64,000 bases of DNA from Blastocladiella emersonii ATCC 22665 (lineage: Eukaryota > Blastocladiomycota > Blastocladiomycetes > Blastocladiales > Blastocladiaceae). The notes beneath the pieces are model-generated. The model worked only from the letters and a program-made list of their open reading frames with translations. It was not told where the DNA came from and ran no database searches. Positions within the stretch are counted from its first letter, which is position 1; every line of letters begins with the position of its first letter. This document shows positions 52,209 through 62,763 of this stretch, in pieces. Where the stretch lies: contig JANHCV010000008.1 in NCBI GenBank assembly GCA_025594325.1, positions 930,001 through 994,000 on the forward strand, written 5' to 3'. Both the position numbers and the translations under genes were made by a program.

Positions 52209-52697
52209 CTATGTGCTCGTCCACGTCGGGACAGGGATCTCGCACGCGATCCAGCTTGCCCGCGTCGTCGTGGCGTCCACCGTGGTGATCGGCGCCTCGA
52301 CCTTCCTCCGCCGCTCCGACCGCGTCAAGCGCCGGTCGCTGCACACGCGCGCCGTGATGGCCTGCACTGGAAGGGCCAGGTGGGCGCCGTCGCCAGCGTC
52401 CAAGGGCTCCTCGATCCGTCGCACGCCCGCGATCTCGATCCGCTTGGGAAAGTTGTCGGCGAGGTCGTCATGCACGTAGTCGACCTCGTTGACGAGCGTC
52501 ACCTGCGCAAAGACCTGGCCGACGTACTCGAAGAAACCCGTGCACCGCGCGAGCGCCGACACAAGCTCGAGGCCATGAGTTGCTGGCGCGGCCGCGCTCC
52601 AGCGCCGCGAGAAGACGGTGAGCGCTTGCTTGTTGCTGAGCGTTTCCCGTAACAGGCGCGGTATCACGATGCGTGCCAGGTGAATGGACGCCAACAC
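52209..52697 (-). pseudogene. Element-encoded coding piece, unknown
   Basis: Open frame with strongly G/C third positions, including LVSALARCTGFFEYVGQVFA and VNEVDYVHDDLADNFPK. No start or homology is clear; the opposite strand also has an open stretch beginning MYTSCN at 52186. Likely an exon of an element gene. Confidence 0.35.
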
Positions 52698-53139
52698 GGA
52701 GAGCGCAGCGGGAGACCGCGACCTGCATCAGGTCCTCCCGCACTTCGTTGTGATTGTCCTTGATATCCCCGTTCCGCCGTTCACCAGGTACCCGCTCGTG
52801 TCGCCGTCCCTGTGCTGGCTCCAGGCGCTGTTTGTCGCAGCGGACCTGGCCACCGCCAACCGCGCTATGTGCTGAGCCGCCCTGCGCGTCACCTCGTTCT
52901 TGCGCGACGTACTCCAAAGGCTCCTCGCCGTCGCTGCCGTCCTGCACGCCCAGCAGGCCACGGGCGTCGATACTCGCGCCCCGCCGCTCACCGCGGGTCT
53001 GTACGCCGCCGCGTGCCTGCTCGCCGCGGGGCTCGCGCATGCGCACGTCCTTACCATGCTGTACCCTTGAGCGACCATGGCGGCGACCGAAGATCGCCCA
53101 CGCAAAGTCGCCGGGAGCGTCATGTACCGGTTCTGCATC
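52684..53139 (+). pseudogene. Element-encoded ORF with in-frame stops, unknown
   Basis: One frame with high third-position G/C runs through three segments split by TGA codons at about 52873 and 53068: FVVIVLDIPVPPFTRYP, then FLRDVLQRLLAVAAVLHAQQ and LTAGLYAAACLLAAGLAHAH, then a short piece ending at a TAG near 53139. A hydrophobic stretch could be a membrane segment. No family is recognised. Confidence 0.35.
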
Positions 53140-53253
53140 TAGAGGGACCGCCGCGCGATACCGACTCGATGGCGCCCTACTACGCACAGCTGCGCGCCTC
53201 GCGCCACGCACAGTGGACTTCAACGCATCCGTCGTCGGCGCCAAGGGCGGGGC

Positions 53254-53845
53254 AGGTTTCACCCGGTGCATCAGTTTGTCGCGCAGCTCGGCCAGTGTGG
53301 GAGCTTCGTCCCCGCCAACCGCGAGAAGTCGGTGCATGACCTGCTGCAGTTTGAGTTCAGGCTCGTCGTCGGCGACTGTGTCACCAAGGTCAAGCGGCGT
53401 CGCCCCTCGTGGCGCAGCGCCAAGGTATGTGGACGCGTGATGGGCGTCTTTTTGTCGCGGTTGACTGACACGCGAGGGACGAGTGTAGATTGTGCGCCTT
53501 ATCGATCGGGTGCGCCCGATTGCGCTCTACCATCCCGCCGAGATTGGCGAGGATGACGCATCCACGCCCTCACCTCAGCATCACGCGCGCGGGAACCGGC
53601 GCCTGGCCGTCGTCGCAGTCGACCATTTCGCGGCCCCGCCCGAAATGCCTATGGCGGGAATGCTCGTCCCTTTTGACGTGCGCGCGAGCGAGCAGGCGAC
53701 CCTCGGCTTCGACATGGCCGCGCGGCACGCGGACTCGACCATTGAGACTAACCGCCAGGACCGGATTCGCGAGGCCGAGGTGCTCGCAGAGCATCCCGAT
53801 GACCCGTCGCACAAGCTGCTCTACCCGCCCTCTGATGGTGCGTGA
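53254..53845 (+). CDS. Two-exon piece of an unknown element gene
   Basis: Exon 1 (about 53254-53424) encodes HPVHQFVAQLGQCGSFVPAN and QFEFRLVVGDCVTKVKRRRP. A 64-nt intron at 53425-53488 (GTATGT...GTGTAG) joins it in frame to IVRLIDRVRPIALYHPAEIG and a stop at 53843-53845. Third positions are mostly G/C across both exons, so it was or is coding. The true start is not visible, and the gene may begin further upstream among the broken frames. No function can be assigned. Confidence 0.4.
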
Positions 53846-55059
53846 ACAGGGCGGCCGCGTCGCCGTTGCGCGACACAGCGCCAGGGCACCAGTTGGACGC
53901 ATTTGATTGTATTTCTTCCGTTAAATACGTGGCAAGCAGTGCCTTATTTCAGTTCTATCGTGATAAACAAACCTTGAGGATTTTGCGACACGGGTAGCAT
54001 GACTCGTGCAACGGCGTGCGAGCCAGCCGTGCAGTTGTGGACGCGGCGGTCATCTGCACGTGACGCGTCGTGGGGACCGAACAAGGTTTCGAACCCCTTC
54101 GCTCGCGTTCTTGCTGAGACCGGGAGGGTCCTTCCGCCGCGGCGGTATTTAAGCTTCGCGCGCCCGCCCTCTGCTCAGCAAGGCACTCTTCTCCCCCGCG
54201 GCCGCCCCTCGTCTAGATATTCGCCTCGTATAGCATGCGCGCCACGGCCGACGTGACGGCGACGGGTACGCCTCCTCCCAGTTTGACCGTGACGGTCGTG
54301 TGTGTCTCATCGGCCGACCTAACTCATGGCTAACCTGTACTGTGTCCGCTCGTCATTGTCTAGGCTAACGGAATCGGCCCAGGTCGGCGTGAAGGTCGAT
54401 GGCCATGGTCGGCCTGTTCTCGTCTCGTCGCTGATCCGTGCGTGAGCTGCTGTTTCTCCTCCTCTTCGCCTCCACCAATGCCTCTCGTGGTATCTCGACG
54501 AGTGTGCTGGCGAGCGGAGCCCGTCCTCACGGGCCTCGTTTGCGGGCCGCCGTCGCAAGGCGCCTCGCTCGTGCTCCTCGGACCGTTCAATGAAGTCCTG
54601 CGTGCCGTGAATCGTAGCCGGTATCGCTCAAGCATATCGATGTACGTGTTCTCCTCATCACGACTCGGCGGTGGTGCTGGGCGGACGCGACCGCCGCCAC
54701 GTCCGCGGCCGCGGCTTGCCGCTGCTGCTCGAGCTGTACCTGGCCATCATCGCGAAGGCGGTTGGTTTCGGCTCGACGCGGCGGTCGCGAGTCGCGGCCG
54801 ACGAGTACGGCGGTATTCGCCGTTGTGTTCGCCGTCGCTGCTCGGGGGAGCGGCGGCGTGTGACGGGTGGCGGTCGCGGGCTGTGCGGTGTCCTGGGACC
54901 GGCCGATCGGGGGCGGCGTGATTTCGGGCGGCGAGTGTGGCGCAACGCGTGGGACGCGTGCGCGAGCGCAAGCGGCGTGGCCGCTGTTTTAATCACCTCA
55001 ATATACGTGATTTGCCGAAAACGTGTCATGATGAGTCAGTAAATGATATTCAGCTGTAT
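53846..55059. other. Interior of the nested element, no gene resolved
   Basis: Short frames with fair coding character occur, for example LPLLLELYLAIIAKAVGFG near 54715-54770, but none can be joined into a gene. A TATA-like GGTATTTAAGC lies near 54144-54154. Confidence 0.4.
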
Positions 55060-55430
55060 CGAGCCTAATTAGCTGCTAACCAGCTCCTAATCGCTTCCGA
55101 TACTAATCTACGCTAACTTCGCACTAATCCGTCTCGCGATTAGTCGCGCTTCTCCAACCTCGTCGCGCGTCAAACTACGCCAAAGCGCCTTCAAACTCAT
55201 TACTTGTTAGCCGGCTGCTAACCGCGACGCTAGCTCGACTACTAGTCGTTGCTAACCCACGACCTAACCTTGCGTCGCTAACCCACGATCCTAACCTGAC
55301 CATGACTGGTTAGAGATTCGATCGCGCTAACCGGTCTCCTAACCCTTCTTAACCGTTCCGAAAAACCTAAGCGGTGCTAACCTACCCTAACCATGGGTTA
55401 GGAGCGGGTTAGGGCAATTTCCTAACCGGG
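55060..55430. repeat. Right subterminal CTAACC repeats
   Basis: More than a dozen CTAAC/CTAACC/CTAATC units in about 370 nt, mirroring the shorter left array. They may be transposase binding sites. Confidence 0.7.
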
Positions 55431-55516
55431 GTGCTTTTTCACTGTGGTGGGATAGCAGTTGAGGGGGCAGATGTGCGCGAGTAGCGCGCTGCGGCGTGTG
55501 AAGCGGCCGCCGCGCG

Positions 55517-56400
55517 CTAGCGGATCGAGTTCAGGAAGCCTGGAAGCTCGCTGATGTGGTACTGGTCGCGGCCCACGCACGGGTTGAGCCAGAAGCGCGT
55601 GAAGTGGCTCTGGCGCGCGGCCGTGGCCCGCGACCCACTGAAGCGGGCGCCTTTCTCGGGACGCACGAACGGCATCTTGAGCTCCTTGAGCACCTTTTGC
55701 GCGCTCGTCGTCGCCGAGAACGCGGGCACGACATGAGCAGCGACCGCGACGGCCGCGGCCGACATGGCAAAGGGCGCGGCACTTCGCGTGAGCTTGAGGT
55801 AGCCCAGGTCGTCGTGCGGCCCGTTGAGTTGCCGCTGAAAGTGGTAGCCGAACACGACGTTGAAGGCGTACATGGTGCCCTTTCCATCCTCGTAGTCAAA
55901 CTCGAGGAAGATGCGCGGCTCGACAAAGCGCCGCTGGCCATCGTCAAGGCGGACCTACAAGCATGCGAGCACCCGTCAGCGACTGCGCGCGTGAATCGAC
56001 GCAGCGATGGGCGCGCGTCACATACGCGAAAACGTACGATCATGGTAACCCAGCGAAGCGAGCCGTACAGCGTAACGACGCGCGCGTGTATGAACTCCTG
56101 GACCGTTTTGTCGAGGAGCTCGCTATGCTTCGCCAAAATGACCGTCTGGTACACCTTGAGCAACGCGACAACGGGCATCGATGATCGTAGCGCCGTCGTG
56201 CGCCGCTGTTCCCGCCGGCCTCGTCGATGACGTTCATGACGCCCACCATGGCGACCTGCTCGAAGTTGTTGAGCGTGTTGAGCTGCTGGGCGAGGGGGTG
56301 CGCGGGTGCCCCAACACGGACGCGCGAGCGGATCAAGGTAGCTCCAAACAAACTGAAAGCAGCAGAAGCGAGAGCGTATCTCTCAGCCGCGCAGAGCAAC
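55517..56400 (-). pseudogene. Possible 3' part of a Plavaka-like transposase
   Basis: Minus-strand pieces: LNTLNNFEQVAMVGVMNVID (about 56280), VYQTVILAKHSELLDKTVQE (about 56150), then from 55873 MYAFNVVFGYHFQRQLNGP and a final FLNSIR stop. The end (WLNPCVGRDQYHISELPGFL then NSIR) resembles the last residues of the transposase at 4888-7442 (WFIGREQFFQESDTAFNSIL). At least one frame change separates the pieces. The match is short, so the call is tentative. Confidence 0.4.
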
Positions 56401-57579
56401 TACTCTCAGTCCAGGGCCCCGTTGCACATGTGAACTGACTCGATGGTGGGCAGCAGAAGGCGGCATTCGATGTGCAAGGCGCACTTTCTCTCACACAGCT
56501 CGCGTCAGCACCCGCCCGTGCAGAATACTCTAAGATTGGTCGCCCAATTGTGCAGGTCGACAACGAGCAGGTCCCAGATTGGGTGAAGAGGCTGCGGTGG
56601 GAGGAGGAAGCGCAAACGTCGCCGTTGTCCAAGGCCGACTTGGTGAAGTAGCGGCGGAGCGCAGCTGCACGCAGAGCCGTATGCATCCGGCTAGTTTCAT
56701 GAGTTTGTATCAATTTAAAGACGTTGCAGAGTGTTGTGGCAGCGAAGATGGGGTCGGCGGGGTCGGCGGGCGGTGGCGGCACTCGTGGCGCCCGTGGCAC
56801 GTCGCGTCCTCCCTGAACGAGGCGCGATCGGGCGGTCAGCTGATCGCTGAGAACGAAGCGACTTGGCCGCGCGCGCGCGCCGGTGGTCGGTGTCTTGGAT
56901 CCATTCCGGCTCAAAGTCGCTGCGTCGCCCACGCTTCCGCTCCCGCTCCGCCGCCGACCATTGGCTCCATGTAGCGCCATGCATCGCCCTCGCTCCTCCA
57001 TCTGTGACGCGCACGGACGCACGTCGCCGCCGTAGCTGAGGTGCGGCCCACGACGCCGCGACGCTATCCGCTCGGTCTCACCCTCCGCGTCTCGCGCTGG
57101 CAGCTGTAGTGGCACCCCGGACGGCAACGCTCGCGGTCGCAGTGGCTCAAGCGCTCGCTCGCTCGCCACCGTGTCGCTGCTCGAGACACGACCGCGGCCG
57201 GTCCCCGACTGGCCCTGCGAGTCGCGTAGCGGCAGCAGCAGCGGTCGCGGCCGTGGAACTAACTTCGGCACAGGCTGCGGTACTGATGCCGTCGACCCTC
57301 GAGGCGACCGTGACCCGGCTCGTGGCCGTGGCTCAGGTCAAGGCCAGGTCGAGGTACGCCGTCCTGCTCCCTGCTCCCGCCCGCCACTTTGCTCCCTGCT
57401 CCCACGCCCGCCGCCCATCTCATCTCCCGCTCGACTTGGTCTCGCTGCCTACCGCGCTGCTGTCGCCGCGAGCCTGCCTTGAACGGCGCGGTGCGGCGCG
57501 ATTGTGCGGCGTCCACGTCGTAATCTTCCCCTCCCTGCATCCTTACACCCGAAGCTTCGCGCTCAAGACGCTTGTCCAC

Positions 57580-58610
57580 TCACACCTGCCCGCCTTTCTC
57601 GCTCCAGGACCACGTCGGCGCCGACGGTCGCCGTGTTCCGCCCCGTCCGCCGCAAGCGCCGCGCGTGAACTCGCCCTCATCGCCACCGACGCCATCGCGC
57701 GTCCAGCTCGCCACCCGCGTGGTCAAGTCGCCCGGAAAGGCCTTCACGCTGGCGCGCAAGACGCTCGTCCTCATCCGCGGCCCCTACACGCCGTCGGGCG
57801 ACGAGGCGTTTGTCAAGCTGTTCCACAAGCGCCGCTACAAGTTCTCGCACAAGACCAAGCGCGGGAAACGCGGCGACGAGTCGGTACGTTGCGCGTGGGT
57901 CGCCCTCGGGGACCTTTGCTTACCACGGCACGGCCGTGTAGGACTCGATGACCATTGCCGACGCGCGCGGCCTGCTGGTCACCTCGGTCAAGAGTGCCGC
58001 CAGCAACTACGTGCTCCAGCTCCAGAACATGACGATCGCGCCGCCGTCGGATCGCAGCGCGACCCAGGCGCCCGTGATCATCTCTTACGTGCAGGTCCCG
58101 CGTCCTCAACCCGCACAAGGGTGGTACGTGCTATGACCCCGTGCGCGATGTGCTTGATTCTAACCCTACCCCACTTCGTGCGCACGCTCTAAACGGACGA
58201 GCTCATCGAGGACCTCGCGCCCATGATCCAGCTCCTGCACTGCCCGAGCCGCAACAAGGAGCGCGACACGAAGCCGTGGATGCGGCCCGACCACGCGCCC
58301 GCGGTCGCGACGCGACGCTGGCACCATCAAGCAGTACGCGGTCGAGATCATTGCGGCCATCGCGGTCTTGATACGCGCTCACTGTCTAGGCGATGCCACA
58401 CTCGCTGACCGGCGGCGCTCGTACCGCTAGGCGTTCAAGTTCGTCATGGCGCAGGCACACGAGGGTGCCCACAAGTCCATGGACAGGGACAAGGCGACGG
58501 CGACCCACAAGGCCGTGGTCGGCGCGCTCCACGCCCAGGACGCCTTCGACGCGCGGGAAGTGGCCGAGGAGCTGCTCAGCGTGACCATCGGCCCCGAGAA
58601 GAAGAAGTAG
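57580..58610 (+). pseudogene. Broken multi-exon gene of the second Plavaka-like element
   Basis: Coding pieces: VQLATRVVKSPGKAFTLARK and VLIRGPYTPSGDEAFVKLFH up to an intron at 57884-57941 (GTACGT...GTGTAG, 58 nt); DSMTIADARGLLVTSVKSAA onward; DELIEDLAPMIQLLHCPSRN at about 58195-58255; a frame-shifted IKQYAVEIIAAIAVLIRAH near 58325; and AFKFVMAQAHEGAHKSMDRD to PEKKK and a stop at 58608-58610. It takes the place of the accessory gene in the first Plavaka element and, like it, ends in lysines, but I cannot show homology. Probably inactive. Confidence 0.4.
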
Positions 58611-59240
58611 CAGCGGCGCGCGTGTGGGTCCTGGCGTCGGGCGAGCGAGCGGCGCGCGTGGGCGCGGGGCGACCGGTCGAATTATGACGCGATAAATCAT
58701 TATTCCGCATCTCGTGACTCTCGTGACTCCATGACGGTGAAAGCAACTGATCTATTACGATATGAACATACGCGGTCACGCCGGCGGCACGTGACCCATG
58801 CCATCCAACCATCAGAATGGGCATTGGGATGCACATCGTAGCCCTGTTCGCGCGTGGTACGCGCCCGGCCATCACTTGATCCCAGTCGGTACCAAAACAA
58901 GTCATACGGGTCCAAACGGGACCAATCGGGGCCGATTGCAATCAATTGAGCCGCCTCGCCCAACTGAGGCCATATCAGCCCAATTGAGCCCGAGTTCGAC
59001 CGTTATGAAAACCCCAATTCGGCCGCCGCTCGCATGAACGCAATTGAGGCCCAATTCGCGCCAATTTGGGTGCTCCGGGTTTTGTGATGCGCGCTTTACT
59101 GTGACGCTTGCAAGTGGGAGTGAGCGGTTGAGTGAAGAATATTTCTGCCTCGGCAGGTGCGGGGCGAACTTCTTTGTTGCGCAGCACGCCTACGTTGATA
59201 TTGATACTGAGCGGATGCTTGCCTTGCGAATCGGTCGCGA
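58611..59240. other. Right arm of the second Plavaka-like element and flank
   Basis: Contains CAATTGAG-type subterminal units and the inverted terminus ending at 59090, then about 150 nt of host sequence before the promoter box of the next family gene. No gene seen. Confidence 0.5.
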
Positions 59241-59256
59241 AGCGCCACACCCGTGA
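59235..59256 (+). promoter_or_regulatory. Subgroup box: TCGCGA ... GCCACACCCGTGA
   Basis: Ends about 102 nt before the start at 59359; matches the boxes at 29423 and 61022 apart from one missing base in the E-box half. Confidence 0.45.
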
Positions 59257-59358
59257 AGTTGAGCCACTTGCTCGCACCGCAAGATTTTTTAGCGTTCGTC
59301 GCTCGCGCCGCGGCCACCGCTGGTGCATGCACTCTCGAACCCTCACCATCCCCATGAT

Positions 59359-60840
59359 ATGACGATGCAGACTTCTTGCAATGTATTTAGCACCATGGAA
59401 GACAATCTTATGCAGGCGATGAGCGTGCGCTTGTCGCTTATCCACACTGGGCTTGCGGCCCGCCTGCAATCAGCTCCGCGCAACACCGCCCCTGCCCGCT
59501 TATCGTCCACTGATTCTGAGCGCAAAGCTCAAGGTCCAGCATACGAAGTGCTTTCAGATCGACCACTATGCATCCAGGCGTCAGCCTCACTTGTGGTCTT
59601 GCAGCGCCCGATTCCGCATCAAGATCTGCAGACCCCAGCTTTGTCCGACTCGCTTGCTGTCGAGGCTTCGCACACAATCAAAACACGTACTTTTTCCGTT
59701 TCCAACGACTTACATCAAGGCTTTGAGCAAGGCGAGCTCACGGATGCAGACTCGGACGCTTGCGACAAGCCACCGTCCGCTCAAAGGAAAAAACAATCTC
59801 TCCCTCGCGCTCTCCGGTCTCCACGCGCGCAGGTATCAGAGAAAACCTTCAATTCCGCTGCTCAAGGTCACAGTGCAGCTTATGAATCCGCGCTTTGCGA
59901 GTCGCTCCGCCGAGAGGGCGTGGTTCTTCAAGTGACGAGCGCGATGGACACTCGCGCCGTTCTCTGCGCTGGAATAGCCTTTGTAGACAAGCTGCGCCGC
60001 TTCAAGCCGAACTTGGAACTTGTGACCCTGCTACTCAGCGCGTTCAAGTGCGTGCCGCGGCCCGTGTACCACATCTACGCGGTCTTCCTGCGCAAGGGCA
60101 TGCCGAATGCGATGGCGGAGCAAGTCTTCTTTGACGCCCTAGACCCCGCCTGGAAGCGAGTCTGGGTTGAACGGTGGCTCAGGCTCCAGCCAAAGCGTGG
60201 CGAATCCGTCTGGAACTTTTACTCTGCGTTCCGCGCCATCTTGTCCGAGGCGATGGACTTGAACCGCGACCCCGACGTTCTTGCCTCGCGCCAGCTAAAG
60301 CACATTTTCGCCGAGCGTGTCTACTCGAGCCTTAGCAACGCGCCCGATTCGGTGCGAACTCTCATCGCTGACGAACACGCGACACTCGAAGACTTGGCTT
60401 CCACGTTCGCCAACTGCACAGTGGCTCGCGTTCCTTTGACAAAGCGCGGGATCGACGCCGTCTGTAGCTTCTGCTCGGAGGTCCCGTACCTCCGCAACAC
60501 TAGCACCACGCATTCCACTGAGACGTGCGGGCAGTTTGGCCACATGCAAGTCCACGCACGCGTCGTGCTCGCCGCGCTTGCGGCAACTGGGCTAAGGGTC
60601 CCGGCCATGCCACCACGCGCGGAATTCTCAGCCAGCTGGGCCTTGAACTTGACTGCGCGAACGCTCGAGGCGTTTCGCGAGGCGGCGGACACCGCGCGAT
60701 TGTCAGTTGAGCGCATGACGGCTGTCACCCACGCACGCGACTTGCTCCATGTTTTGATATCGCTTGAGATCCCTCAGTCTAGGAAGCTGATTGCAATGCA
60801 CGGACTTTGGATTCACGTCGTTACGTACAAGCGCCCCTAG
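59359..60840 (+). CDS. Gag-like zinc-knuckle family protein, 493 residues
   Basis: Starts MTMQTSCNVFST at the leader (ACTTCTTGCAATG). N-terminal helix LMQAMSVRLSLIHTGLAARL at about residues 18-37; acidic linker with FEQGELTDADSDA, equivalent to the LEPGEI motif of the 11017 gene; core at about 190-355 with VDKLRRFKPNLELVTLLLSA, VPRPVYHIYAVFLRKGMPNA and KRVWVERWLRLQPKRGESVW; knuckle C369, C372, H385 and C390 (CX2CX12HX4C); tail ASWALNLTARTLEAFREAAD ... AMHGLWIHVVTYKRP. Intact single exon. Paralogues at 61148 and 29548 are broken, so this is the best-preserved copy of its subgroup. Confidence 0.78.
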   Translation: MTMQTSCNVFSTMEDNLMQAMSVRLSLIHTGLAARLQSAPRNTAPARLSSTDSERKAQGPAYEVLSDRPLCIQASASLVVLQRPIPHQDLQTPALSDSLAVEASHTIKTRTFSVSNDLHQGFEQGELTDADSDACDKPPSAQRKKQSLPRALRSPRAQVSEKTFNSAAQGHSAAYESALCESLRREGVVLQVTSAMDTRAVLCAGIAFVDKLRRFKPNLELVTLLLSAFKCVPRPVYHIYAVFLRKGMPNAMAEQVFFDALDPAWKRVWVERWLRLQPKRGESVWNFYSAFRAILSEAMDLNRDPDVLASRQLKHIFAERVYSSLSNAPDSVRTLIADEHATLEDLASTFANCTVARVPLTKRGIDAVCSFCSEVPYLRNTSTTHSTETCGQFGHMQVHARVVLAALAATGLRVPAMPPRAEFSASWALNLTARTLEAFREAADTARLSVERMTAVTHARDLLHVLISLEIPQSRKLIAMHGLWIHVVTYKRP

Positions 60841-61021
60841 CCTCAACGATTACTCAGGCGTGCTACCTGCTGCATGTGATCAAGGAAAACAGTATTCATC
60901 TATGCGGATCGTTCGAATGCAATGAAATACATAGTTAATCTGAGTCGAGTCCAATCGCCGCGAGGGATCGCGAGGCGACTACCCGTCCATTGAATGAGTG
61001 GCACGGCCTGGGCCCTGACGC

Positions 61022-61044
61022 TCGCGCAGCGCCACACCACGTGA
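61022..61044 (+). promoter_or_regulatory. Subgroup box: CGCG ... GCCACACCACGTGA
   Basis: Ends about 104 nt before the start at 61148. E-box core CACGTG. Confidence 0.5.
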
Positions 61045-61147
61045 GGATCAGCCACTGGATCCCACCGCAAGCTTTGGTTGCGTTCGTGCGTTCGGACTGC
61101 GGCCACAGCTGGTGTCCTCGCTCTTGAACCCTCGCCACACCCACGAC

Positions 61148-62609
61148 ATGACCGTGGAGACTTCTTGCAATGTATTCAGCACCACGGGAACCGGACACTT
61201 ACAGGCCATGAACGCGCGCCTGTCGCTCATACACCTTGCGCAACTCGACTGCTTGCATCGACGCGACTGATCAGCCTCCGCTGATGGGCTCTGTGCTCCG
61301 GGAAGTGGTGCGGGACTGTTTAGCAAGGCTGGATCGACCGCTTTGCGCGAAATCCTCGACTCCACTTGAGGGCTTACTCCCAGCTCCATTTCTGACGCCT
61401 CGAACACCAACACCGCTCGATCACACCATCAATGCAGCTTCTCAATAGACTGAATATCATGCGATCCGGGCGCCGAACGAGCGATCTGAGCCCCTCGAGC
61501 CGGGCGAAATCGATGAATCGACAGCTTCCCCTCGAACACCTGTCCAACCCGAACAGCCCTCGACCGCTGGCAAAATTCAGCTTTCACGTGAAGCTGCCAT
61601 GCAGCGGAAATCTGACCACGCGTCCCAATATCGCGGTGCTGCGTTTGACTCGGCGCTCTGCAAGTCGCTTCGCAAAAACGGGCCAGCGCTTTGTGTGAAC
61701 AGGGTAATGGACGCATACGGCTTACGACGAGCTGGTTCCGCCTTCGTTGACCGGCTTCGTCACTTTGCGCCCAACTTTGACCTCCCGAGCTTTCAGCTGA
61801 GCGCGTTAAATTGCGTGTCGCGGTCCGTGTACCACGTCTACTCGGTCGTTCTGCGCGAGGGCATGTCCGACGATACGGCCAAGCAAGTTTTTCTCAACGC
61901 CTTAGACCCGACCTGGAAGCGGGACAGGGTTGAGCGGTGGATAGCGCTCGGCCCACGGCCCGGCGAGCTCGTGTGGGGCTTTTATGTCGCCTTCTGCGCC
62001 ATGCTGGGCGAGGAACTCGATCTTGTCCAGGAGCCTCGTCGCATTGACGCATGCCAGTTCAAGCGGATCTTCGTGGAGCGGGTACACGCCAAAATCAGCT
62101 ATGCGCCCAACTCGATCCGATACCTCGTCTACAACAAGCGCACGTCGCTCGAGAATCTGGCCGCCGCGATCTCGGAGTGCGCAGGCGAGCGCGACATGCA
62201 GGCAGCACGAAAGAGGCTAGCCGGGTGCGGGTTCTGCTTGAGAGTCCCGTACCTCCTCCTAAAGTGCACGAAGCACCCTCTCGAAGCATGCATGCAGCTG
62301 GACAAAGTGAGCCTCCACTCACGCGTCATCCTTGACGCGCTCGACGAGACTAGGATCGCTCTTCCTCGCGCGGCGCTTGGCGCGGTGCAATCGGCCAGCT
62401 GGGCCCAAGATTTGACTGTTCACTTACTCGAGCAGTTCCGTGACGCGGCGCTTCCCAAGAATATGGCTGCCCGCGACGTGATGGCTGTCAGGCATTCTCG
62501 CGAGTTGCTTCGCGCCCTGACCTCAGCTGAACTCTTGCCAGCGAGGAAAGGGGTCGTGATGTATAACCTGCGGATTCGCGTAGAATCGATATGGCGTCCA
62601 CGAGTGTAG
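61148..62609 (+). pseudogene. Gag-like family gene with frameshift and stop
   Basis: Starts MTVETSCNVFSTTGTG, very like the gene at 59359, through the N-terminal helix (LQAMNARLSLIHLAQ). The frame is lost between about 61236 and 61268 (TGA at 61268-61270). In the shifted frame a TAG at 61446-61448 interrupts the linker. The same frame then continues LEPGEIDESTAS, core (VDRLRHFAPNFDLPSFQLSA, VYHVYSVVLREGMSDDTA, KRDRVERWIALGPRPGELVW), knuckle CGFC-X12-HPLEAC near 62230-62295, and tail to 62609. The C-terminal 330 codons are intact, so the damage is confined to the 5' third. Confidence 0.68.
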
Positions 62610-62741
62610 CGGTTTGTGGCCGTTTCTTCTCCGCCGCATGAGTTTCCTGAACAAGTTCGTGAGCGTTCCTCATTCAGATATCGAATAAAAACCTAACGCC
62701 GTAAAGAATGACCTGGCGCGTCAGTTACAGCGGTGAGACCA

Positions 62742-62763
62742 GCGCGGTGGTCATGTCCACGTG
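62742..62763 (+). promoter_or_regulatory. Subgroup box: GCGCGGTGG - TCATGTCCACGTG
   Basis: Near-identical to the box at 31195-31216 before the paralogous gene; here about 157 nt before the start at 62921. Confidence 0.5.

Larger units (their letters stand above)
51961..55446. mobile_element. Nested inverted-repeat element, 3.5 kb, with CTAACC subterminal repeats
   Basis: CACAGTGAAAAAGCACCC at 51961 is matched by its reverse complement ending at 55446 (GGGTGCTTTTTCACTGTG with one change further in). Many TTAGG/CTAACC-type units follow on the left (51980-52170) and precede the right end (55060-55430). It lies inside the left arm of the element at 51746-59090. The CAGTG start recalls hAT termini, but no transposase is recognised and no 8-bp duplication fits, so the superfamily is open. 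Confidence 0.65.
51746..59090. mobile_element. Second Plavaka-like element, 7.3 kb, decayed and carrying a nested element
   Basis: Inverted ends GCATCACAAAACCCGGARC at 51746 and, on the opposite strand, ending at 59090. The terminus resembles that of the element at 1319-8553 (CATCRCAAAACCYG). Subterminal stretches on both sides are full of CAATTGAG/CCAATTCG-type units (51830-51930 and 58880-59070). Inside are a possible transposase 3' end (55517-56400, minus), a broken plus-strand gene (57580-58610) and a different inverted-repeat element (51961-55446). No clear target-site duplication is seen. Confidence 0.65.

Noticed and set aside
51980-55430. Interstitial telomere
   Set aside because: CTAACC units are dispersed, imperfect and in both orientations at the two ends of an inverted-repeat element, not a tandem array.
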